Source: Patulibacter sp. (lineage in GTDB: Bacteria > Actinomycetota > Thermoleophilia > Solirubrobacterales > Solirubrobacteraceae). From it: a stretch of DNA of 19,167 bases. Shown here in pieces: positions 14,372-19,167 of the stretch. Location of the stretch: NCBI GenBank assembly GCA_031119595.1, contig JAVHXX010000011.1:4503-23669 (forward strand), given 5' to 3'. The notes under the pieces were generated by a model that worked only from the letters and a program-made list of their open reading frames with translations, ran no database searches and was not told the DNA's origin. Both the position numbers and the translations under genes were made by a program. The first letter of the stretch is position 1. The number at the start of each line of letters is the position of its first letter.

Positions 14372-15736
14372 GTGTCGGTCGCAGACGAACCGTGGATCGC
14401 GCGCGCCGCGCGCCTGTACCCCGATCGCGTGGCGGTCGACGCCCCGGATGGCACGCTGACGTACGCGCACCTGTTCGCTGCCGCGAGCAGCTTCGCCGGC
14501 ACCCTGACCGACGGCCCGGCCTCGCCCCGTCTCGCGATCGAGCTGCCCCCTGGCGCGGCGTTCGCGGTGGCGCTCCACGGCGCATGGCTCCGACACCGCG
14601 TCGTCGTTCCGATCGATTCGCGGCTGCCCGCGCGGGCGCGCGCCGTGCGCCTGGCCGGCTGCGAGGCGGTGATCGACGCGGCCGCTGCGACGCCCTTCCT
14701 CGACGGGGCGACCTCCGCCGGATCGACGACGACCTGGCCGCCGGAGGCAGAACGGGGCCAAGCCCCGAGCCGCGACGCCGAGGGTGACGTGGTCCTCTGG
14801 ACCTCGGGCAGCACCGGCGCCGGGACGGAGGTGCGGCTCACCCACGAGAACCTCCTCTGGAACGCGCTCGGGTCGGCCGTCGCGCTCGGGCAACCGGCCG
14901 ACGAGCGGTGGCTCTCCGCGATGCCGGTCGCGCATGTCGGTGGATTCACGGTGTTCACGAGGTCCGTCCTCGCGGGCACCACGGCGGTCGTGCGGCCCCG
15001 CTTCGACGTGCAGGAGCAGGTCGACCTGCTCATGGCCGGCGAGGCGACGATCACCTCGGTCGTCCCCACGATGCTCGGGCGCATGCTCGACGCGGGGCTC
15101 GACCACCCGCCGACCCTGCGCCTCGTGCTCCTCGGCGGCGCACCGATCACCCCGGACCTGCTCCGCCGCGCCGAGGCTGCCGGCATCCCCGTGACCGGGA
15201 CCTACGGCATGACCGAGGCGTGCTCGCAGGTCGTCACCGCCGGAGCGCCGCTGTTCTGCACGCGTGCCGTGCTCCGGGGTGAGCTGGAGGTGGCGGGTTC
15301 GGAGGACCCCGAGCGGGCCGACGAGATCCTCGTCAAGGGCCCGACGCTCGCGCTCGGTGTCGCCGGCCCGGACGGCTGGCTCGCCACCGGTGACCGGGGC
15401 GTCCGCCGTCCCGACGGATCCCTGACGGTCGTCGGACGACTCGCCGAGACGATCATCACCGGGGGAGAGAACGTCGCTCCCACGGAGGTCGAGGCCGAGC
15501 TCGTGGCGCTGCCCGGCGTCGACGACGCCGCGGTCCTCGGGGTCGACGACCCCGAGTGGGGCGAACGGATCGAGGCGCGCGTCGTGCTCGCTCCGGGCCA
15601 TGCCCTCGACGAGGCGGGACTCGTCGCGGCGCTACGCGGCAGCCTCGCGCCGTTCGCGGTACCGAAGCGGATCACCGCGGTGCCGTCCCTGCCGCGGACG
15701 CCCACCGGCAAACTGATCCGGCGCGACCTCCGCTGA
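14372..15736 (+). CDS. menE: o-Succinylbenzoate-CoA ligase
   Basis: The 454-residue member of the adenylate-forming family activates o-succinylbenzoate with ATP and CoA. Core motifs are the P-loop region 'TSGSTGAGTEVRLTHENL' (from Thr144), 'TYGMTEA' (277-283), 'WLATGDRG' with Asp341, 'GRLAETIITGGENVAPTEVE', and the C-terminal catalytic Lys447 in 'TPTGKLIRRDLR'. The usual P-loop form ends PKG (TSGTTGxPKG); here it reads AGTE, so the conserved Lys is missing. This enzyme is shorter than most acyl-CoA ligases, which is normal for MenE. The GTG at 14372 is set by its -10 element. Identity rests on family plus location opposite menB. It is followed by a separate promoter for the reductase gene. 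Confidence 0.92.
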   Translation: MSVADEPWIARAARLYPDRVAVDAPDGTLTYAHLFAAASSFAGTLTDGPASPRLAIELPPGAAFAVALHGAWLRHRVVVPIDSRLPARARAVRLAGCEAVIDAAAATPFLDGATSAGSTTTWPPEAERGQAPSRDAEGDVVLWTSGSTGAGTEVRLTHENLLWNALGSAVALGQPADERWLSAMPVAHVGGFTVFTRSVLAGTTAVVRPRFDVQEQVDLLMAGEATITSVVPTMLGRMLDAGLDHPPTLRLVLLGGAPITPDLLRRAEAAGIPVTGTYGMTEACSQVVTAGAPLFCTRAVLRGELEVAGSEDPERADEILVKGPTLALGVAGPDGWLATGDRGVRRPDGSLTVVGRLAETIITGGENVAPTEVEAELVALPGVDDAAVLGVDDPEWGERIEARVVLAPGHALDEAGLVAALRGSLAPFAVPKRITAVPSLPRTPTGKLIRRDLR

Positions 15737-15749
15737 GCTCGTCGCCCGG

Positions 15750-15755
15750 TACGCT
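15750..15755 (+). promoter_or_regulatory. -10 element TACGCT, leaderless start of metF
   Basis: TACGCT ends nine bases before the ATG at 15765, in the 28-base gap after menE. There is no ribosome binding site. Confidence 0.5.
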
Positions 15756-15764
15756 GCTTCCTCA

Positions 15765-16625
15765 ATGCAGCGGATCGACGACCTCCTGCGCAGCGGCACC
15801 ACGCTGTCCTTCGAATTCTTCCCGCCGAAGACCGACGACGGCCGCGAGGCCTTCGAGACGGCCTTCGACGACCTCGCGCAGCTCACCCCGACGTTCACGT
15901 CGGTCACCTACGGCGCGCTCGGGAGCACCCGCTCGCAGACCGAGGAGCTCGTGAACGGCCTCAACGCCAAGCACGAGTTCCCGACGATGCCGCACCTCAC
16001 GTGCATCGGGCACACCCGTGAGGAGCTCGTCGAGCTGATCGCCAGCTACCGCGACGCCGGCGTGAAGAACATCCTCGCGCTCGCCGGCGACCCGCCCACG
16101 GACGGCAGCGACGCCGGCGACTTCGTCTACGCCGACGAGCTCATCGCGCTCATCCGCGAGACCGGTGACTTCGCCGTGGGCGTCGCCGCGTTCCCGGAGG
16201 TCCACCCGCGCTCGATCACGCGCGAGGAGGACCGCGAGCGCCTCGCGGCCAAGCTCGAGCTCGCCGACTTCGGCATGACCCAGTTCTTCTGGGACGCCCG
16301 CCACTACGCGGATCTCGTCGAGGAGCTCTCGGTGCTCGGGAACACCACGCCGCTGATCCCCGGCGTGATGCCGATGGTGAGCGTGCCCGGCACGCGCCGC
16401 ATGACCGCCATGAACGGCGCCACGATCCCCGCCGCTCTCGACGCGCGCATGGCAGCCGTCGACGGCGATCCGGAGGCCACCCGCGCGCTCGGCATCGACG
16501 TCGCCGTCGAGCTGAGTGCCGAGCTGCTCGAGCACGGCGTGCCGGGTCTGCACCTCTACACGATGAACCGCGCTGCCTCGGTCCGTGAGGTCACGGATCG
16601 CCTCGGGCTGCGCGCGCCGGCCTGA
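15765..16625 (+). CDS. metF: Methylenetetrahydrofolate reductase
   Basis: The 286-residue TIM-barrel flavoprotein reduces 5,10-methylenetetrahydrofolate to 5-methyltetrahydrofolate, the methyl donor for methionine synthesis. Key regions are 'LSFEFFPPKTDDG' with Glu17 (the conserved catalytic Glu), 'SVTYGALGSTR', 'MPHLTCIGHTREEL', 'NILALAGDPP' with Asp109 near the flavin, 'GVAAFPEVHP', 'FGMTQFFWDARHY', 'PLIPGVMPMVS' and the closing 'GLHLYTMNRAASV'. The length matches bacterial single-domain enzymes. The ATG is supported by the upstream -10 element and by the position of the first motif. A methyltransferase gene begins 14 bases after the stop with no promoter or clear ribosome binding site between them, so the two are probably co-transcribed. 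Confidence 0.96.
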   Translation: MQRIDDLLRSGTTLSFEFFPPKTDDGREAFETAFDDLAQLTPTFTSVTYGALGSTRSQTEELVNGLNAKHEFPTMPHLTCIGHTREELVELIASYRDAGVKNILALAGDPPTDGSDAGDFVYADELIALIRETGDFAVGVAAFPEVHPRSITREEDRERLAAKLELADFGMTQFFWDARHYADLVEELSVLGNTTPLIPGVMPMVSVPGTRRMTAMNGATIPAALDARMAAVDGDPEATRALGIDVAVELSAELLEHGVPGLHLYTMNRAASVREVTDRLGLRAPA

Positions 16626-16639
16626 GCCGCGCCTCGGCG

Positions 16640-17479
16640 ATGCCGCCACACGATCAACGCGCCGCACTCGTCAAGGGGTGGAACCGCGCCGCCGACGGAT
16701 GGGCCCGCCAGCAGCTCGCCTTCGACCGCGCCGCGGCGCCGGTCGCCTCGCGCCTCGTCGATCTCGCCGAGCTCGAGCCCGGGATGAAGGTCCTCGAGCT
16801 GGCATCCGGCCTGGGCGACACCGGCCTGGTCGCCGCGGCGAAGGTCGGGCCGAACGGCTCCGTCGTCCTGAGCGACGCCGCGCCGAAGATGCTCGAGCGC
16901 CTGCGTGACCGCACGAAGGGCGCGGGCAACATCGAGGTGAAGGAACTCTTCGCCGAAGGGCTGCGCTTCGATACTGCGGCGGTCGACGCCGTCCTGTGTC
17001 GTTGGGGCTACATGCTCCTCCTCGATCCGCACGCCGCGCTCCAGGAGACGCGCCGCGTCCTTGCTCCCGGCGGTCGCGTGTCGCTCGCCGCATGGACCGT
17101 CCACACCGACAACCCGTGGACCGGCGCCACCCTGCAGGCGCTCGCCGATCGCGGTCTCCAGGGCGACCCCACGCGTCCCGGCCCGCACATGTTCGCCTGG
17201 GCCGACCCGGCCACCATCGTCGAGGCGCTCGACGGTGCCGGGTTCTTCGACGCCCGCGTGGAACAGGTCGACATGACCTTCGACTTCGGGTCGTTCGACG
17301 ACTGGTGGGATGCCCGTCTCGACCTGTCGCCGGACTTCGCCGCGCGCATCGCCGAGATCAGCCCCGAGGAGCGCGACGAGCTCACCGAGGAGCTCGAGCG
17401 CGAAGTGGAACCGTGGCGTCAGGCCGACGGCTCCCTGCGGTTCCCGGGCCGCACGAACGTCGCCGTCGCCGAGGTCTGA
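16640..17479 (+). CDS. Class I SAM-dependent methyltransferase, substrate unknown
   Basis: The 279-residue product has a Rossmann-type SAM-binding core: motif I 'VLELASGLGDTG' (51-62), an acidic residue at the end of strand 2 in 'VVLSDAAPKML', motif III-like 'AVDAVLCRWGYMLLLDP' and post-motif 'ALQETRRVLAPGGRVSLAAW'. The C-terminal part ('MTFDFGSFDDWWDARLDLSP') is likely the substrate-recognition cap. It resembles the UbiE/Methyltransf_11 group. A demethylmenaquinone methyltransferase (MenG) would complete the nearby pathway, but this protein is longer than typical MenG and lacks its 'DLxxGTGD' form, so I do not assign that role. It is probably co-transcribed with metF 14 bases upstream. The ATG is the first in frame; no ribosome binding site is visible. 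Confidence 0.85.
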   Translation: MPPHDQRAALVKGWNRAADGWARQQLAFDRAAAPVASRLVDLAELEPGMKVLELASGLGDTGLVAAAKVGPNGSVVLSDAAPKMLERLRDRTKGAGNIEVKELFAEGLRFDTAAVDAVLCRWGYMLLLDPHAALQETRRVLAPGGRVSLAAWTVHTDNPWTGATLQALADRGLQGDPTRPGPHMFAWADPATIVEALDGAGFFDARVEQVDMTFDFGSFDDWWDARLDLSPDFAARIAEISPEERDELTEELEREVEPWRQADGSLRFPGRTNVAVAEV

Positions 17480-17496
17480 CCCGGCTCACGAGCGCA

Positions 17497-17517
17497 CCCG
17501 GGCGGCGTCGTCCCGGG
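17497..17517 (+). terminator. Hairpin after the methyltransferase gene
   Basis: CCCGGG at 17497-17502 and again at 17512-17517 form a six-pair stem with a nine-base loop, 17 bases after the stop codon. No T-run follows. Confidence 0.3.
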
Positions 17518-17545
17518 CCTCGGGCGCGTCGATCCGCCGGATGCG

Positions 17546-17582
17546 CGTCGTTCCCATACGTCCCCCGACGGAACGACGTATG
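17546..17582 (+). promoter_or_regulatory. Paired inverted repeats able to form a pseudoknot, upstream of the secreted-protein gene
   Basis: CGTCGTTCC (17546-17554) is the exact complement of GGAACGACG (17570-17578). CATACGTC (17555-17562), inside that loop, is the exact complement of GACGTATG (17575-17582). Shortened to CGTTCC/GGAACG plus CATACGT/ACGTATG, both stems can coexist as an H-type pseudoknot. At DNA level the same bases could be an operator. Which level matters is unknown. Confidence 0.4.
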
Positions 17583-17678
17583 ACAGACCGCAAAGAAGAG
17601 TGACGGCTATCACGCTGGCGTTCCAGCGTGCCGATTCCTGAGACAAGCGTCCCGGCTTCCCGATCTCAGCGGTCTGTC
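17582..17678 (+). ncRNA. Candidate structured leader: three-way junction with perfect 10-bp closing helix
   Basis: P1 is GACAGACCGC (17582-17591) paired with GCGGTCTGTC (17669-17678), ten perfect pairs. P2 is CACGCTGG (17611-17618) with CCAGCGTG (17623-17630), loop CGTT, extended by CGG (17604-17606) with CCG (17631-17633) across a four-base bulge. P3 is TGAGA (17639-17643) with TCTCA (17664-17668), continued by AAGC (17645-17648) with GCTT (17655-17658). The 3' strands of P3 and P1 abut, which allows coaxial stacking. The P1-P2 joiner (17592-17603) is A/G-rich. A TTG in frame with the secreted protein begins at the next base, 17679. I know no riboswitch family with this layout. The structure was found by eye without energy calculation. 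Confidence 0.5.
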
Positions 17679-18341
17679 TTGCTCAATCTCCCCCGATTCC
17701 GTCCACTCCTCCTCGCGGCCGCCTCCGCGGCTGCTGCGCCTGCCGCAGCGTCCGCGGCGACGACCACGCCGACGCCCGCTCCCTCGACGCCGGCCTGTAG
17801 CTCCGGGACGACGACCCAGGCGTTCGCGAAGTTCCAGGATCTCGCCGACTACGCGCTCGCGCCGGGCGGCGACTTCGAGTCCGGGACGGCGGGGTGGAGC
17901 CTCTACAACTCGGCGATCGTGGCGGGCAACGAGACCACCGGCGTCCGCTCCGGGACGCATTCGCTGCTGCTCGGCGCCTCGCCGCGGGGCGGCAACGTGA
18001 TGGCCGTCTCCCCGGCCTTCTGCGTGACCCCCGAGCACCCGACGTTCCGGTTCCTCGTCAAGTCGAACACCGCCGACGCGCAGCGGTCCGGGCTGCTCGT
18101 CGCGATCGACTACCGCGTCGCGGGGTCGGCCTGGGTCAACGTGCAGACCTCGACGATCGGTCTCCAGCCGTCGCGCGACTGGGTCCCGTCCGCGGTGAGT
18201 CCGCTGGCGACCAAGATCCCGGCATCGGCGCTCGCGGCCGGCGTCACCGTGCGGTTGTCGTTCCTCGCCTACGCCAGCACTGCGGCGGCGGGCGGACTCC
18301 AGATCGACAACCTCATGATCGACCCGTACCGCCGGAGCTGA
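17679..18341 (+). CDS. Secreted protein of unknown function (Thermoleophilia-type)
   Basis: From the TTG at 17679 the product has 220 residues. It begins with a classic signal peptide: a short basic start 'LNLPRFRP', a Leu/Ala core 'LLLAAASAAAAPAAA' and an 'ASA-A' cleavage site, then a Thr/Pro linker. The mature part has 'CSSGTTTQAFAKFQDLADYA', then 'LAPGGDFESGTAGWSL', 'AGNETTG' and 'SFCV-like' segments ('AFCVTPEHPTFRFLVKS'), and ends 'GGLQIDNLMIDPYRRS'. This looks like a beta-sandwich, carbohydrate-binding-like fold; that is inference. An alternative start is GTG at 17628 (237 residues), but it lies inside the P2 stem and adds a polar stretch before the signal peptide. No ribosome binding site supports either. 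The gene ends six bases before the convergent nitroreductase gene. Confidence 0.75.
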   Translation: MLNLPRFRPLLLAAASAAAAPAAASAATTTPTPAPSTPACSSGTTTQAFAKFQDLADYALAPGGDFESGTAGWSLYNSAIVAGNETTGVRSGTHSLLLGASPRGGNVMAVSPAFCVTPEHPTFRFLVKSNTADAQRSGLLVAIDYRVAGSAWVNVQTSTIGLQPSRDWVPSAVSPLATKIPASALAAGVTVRLSFLAYASTAAAGGLQIDNLMIDPYRRS

Positions 18342-18347
18342 CGCGCA

Positions 18348-18965
18348 TCAGATTCGCGGCGCCGGTTCCCCGAACCGTTCCGCGAACACGAACTCGCTCG
18401 CGTCCTTCCGCACCCGCGGCCGACGTTCGCGTACCGCCAGCGCCGGTTCCAGCGAGCTGGCCGGCGCCAGTTGCCCGATCGCGATCCCGGTCGTGACCCG
18501 CCAATGCGGCGGCACCGCGAAGTGTTCGGCGACGGCCTCGTGGTCGAAGCCCGCGAACTGATGCGTGTGCAGGCCCATCGCCTGGGCCTGGAGGCTCAGG
18601 CTGGCCGCCGCCTGCCCGAGGTCGTAGGCGGCGTAGTCGGAGAACGGCAGGTCCGAGTCCGGGTCGATCGCGACCTGGTGCAGCGTGATGAGCAGGGCGC
18701 TCGCACGACCGGCCCACGCCGTGTTGCCACGGGAGAGGCGTGCGTGGAACGCCGTGAAGGTCGGATCGCCACGCAGGCCCACGAGGAACGCCCACGGCTG
18801 CGAGTTGCCCGCCGACGCGGCCCAGCGTGCCGCGTCGAGGATCAGGGCGAGGTGGTCATCGGTGAGCCCGTGCGTCGCGTCGAAGGCGCGGGGGCTCCAC
18901 CGGTCGCGGATCGGGGCCAGGAGCCGTGCGTCCGGGCGATCGTCGGTGCGGACGGCTGGCGGCAT
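18348..18965 (-). CDS. Nitroreductase family protein (FMN-dependent oxidoreductase)
   Basis: The 205-residue product fits the nitroreductase fold. The FMN-phosphate motif 'RWSPRAFD' (22-29) is followed by 'LILDAARWAASAGNSQPWAFLV', the usual flavin-contact helix. Later come 'AYDLGQAAASLSLQAQAMGLHTHQFAGF' and the C-terminal 'TTGIAIGQL' strand. Family members reduce nitro compounds, quinones or flavins with NAD(P)H; the physiological substrate cannot be told here. The ATG at 18965 is supported by a TACGCT -10 element seven bases upstream. It is convergent with the secreted-protein gene, six bases between stops. A short, alanine-rich product with an Arg-rich tail ('RERRPRVRKDASEFV') is normal for the family. 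Confidence 0.88.
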   Translation of the reverse strand: MPPAVRTDDRPDARLLAPIRDRWSPRAFDATHGLTDDHLALILDAARWAASAGNSQPWAFLVGLRGDPTFTAFHARLSRGNTAWAGRASALLITLHQVAIDPDSDLPFSDYAAYDLGQAAASLSLQAQAMGLHTHQFAGFDHEAVAEHFAVPPHWRVTTGIAIGQLAPASSLEPALAVRERRPRVRKDASEFVFAERFGEPAPRI

Positions 18966-18972
18966 GGAGGAC

Positions 18973-18978
18973 AGCGTA
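18973..18978 (-). promoter_or_regulatory. -10 element TACGCT, leaderless start of the nitroreductase gene
   Basis: On the minus strand TACGCT ends seven bases before the ATG at 18965, with no ribosome binding site between. Confidence 0.5.
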
Positions 18979-19048
18979 GCGCGTCACTTCACTTTTGATA
19001 GCGGGCCCGCCGTGGCCGGGCGCGGCGGCGTGACCACCCCGCCGCCGG

Positions 19049-19167
19049 TCACCCGAAGCTGATCGGCGTCTCGCCCCACGTCCCGGTGAACGTGAATGCC
19101 TCGATCGGCCGGCGCGTCCTCGGGCGACGCTCCTTCTCGGCGGTCGAGGTGTCGAGGACGTCCGGGT
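19049..19167 (-). CDS. C-terminal end of an unidentified protein (partial)
   Basis: On the minus strand an open frame enters from the right edge and stops with TGA at 19051-19049, giving 38 residues that end 'IEAFTFTGTWGETPISFG'. The first part is basic and charged (KERRPRTRRP), the end is beta-like. Codon third positions are strongly G/C as in the neighbours, which supports coding. I do not recognise the family from so short a tail. It lies on the same strand as, and upstream of, the nitroreductase gene, but 70 non-coding bases and a promoter for the latter separate them. Confidence 0.5.
   Translation of the reverse strand, partial: PDVLDTSTAEKERRPRTRRPIEAFTFTGTWGETPISFG

Noticed and set aside
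17582..17678. c-di-GMP-I riboswitch
   Set aside because: CGCAAAG and GGCTA occur, but the GCAAACC segment, the tetraloop hairpin and the P3 GGGTTACCG-like part are missing.
17628..17678. Coding extension of the secreted protein from GTG 17628
   Set aside because: It places the start inside a perfect hairpin, adds a polar stretch before the signal peptide and has no ribosome binding site; kept only as an alternative.
18979..19048. Terminator for the partial minus-strand gene (GTGACC/GGTCAC and CCGCCG/CGGCGG pairs)
   Set aside because: Several weak overlapping pairings in very GC-rich sequence with no T-run on the relevant strand; not distinctive enough to call.

Overview
The window is high-GC DNA that reads as the chromosome of an actinobacterium. 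It has tightly packed genes, GTG and possible TTG starts, a GatCAB amidotransferase, full menaquinone-type quinone biosynthesis, and many start codons placed 7-9 bases behind a TAnnnT -10 hexamer (leaderless transcripts). The secreted protein near the right end has a layout (a Cys-Ser opening, an 'APGGDFE..GW' motif, 'AGNE') that I associate from memory with Thermoleophilia (Solirubrobacter/Conexibacter/Patulibacter type). That lineage is an inference. I see no insertion sequence, prophage, CRISPR array, rRNA or intact tRNA gene.

Layout, left to right. (1) 1-4095: the tail of one four-helix-type membrane protein gene, a complete paralogue of it (262-945), then gatC, gatA and gatB, overlapped or nearly abutted with the paralogue as one transcription unit. 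(2) 4172-4495: a small membrane protein with a zinc ribbon. (3) 4720-6991: ilvB and ilvN, the two subunits of acetolactate synthase, behind a leader of about 110 bases and followed by a large imperfect palindrome. (4) 7162-15736: the menaquinone locus menF>, <menD, menH>, <menC, <menA, <menB, menE>. It covers chorismate to demethylmenaquinone except for the DHNA-CoA thioesterase step, and it is built from separate, mostly divergent or convergent short units rather than one operon. (5) 15765-17479: methylenetetrahydrofolate reductase followed by a SAM-dependent methyltransferase. (6) 17546-18341: a structured leader and a secreted protein. (7) 18348-18965: a nitroreductase-family protein, and at the edge the last 38 codons of an unidentified minus-strand gene.

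The functional themes are housekeeping: tRNA-dependent amidation for Asn-tRNA/Gln-tRNA, branched-chain amino acid entry, respiratory quinone synthesis and one-carbon metabolism. The unusual material is embedded in this ordinary setting. First, menC carries an in-frame insert whose antisense strand reads as the 3' half of a tRNA (tRNA-Pro-like), right after the KxK catalytic motif and with all catalytic residues kept. Second, the leader of the secreted protein folds on paper into a pseudoknot-capable hairpin followed by a three-way junction closed by a perfect 10-bp helix that ends exactly at a TTG start codon. No riboswitch class I know matches it. Third, a recurring leaderless-promoter architecture (TA-S-S-N-T, then 7-9 bases, then the start codon) is seen at seven genes. 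Fourth, a 57-base palindrome behind ilvN has a competing pairing partner. All structures were found by eye and need computed folding and comparative support.
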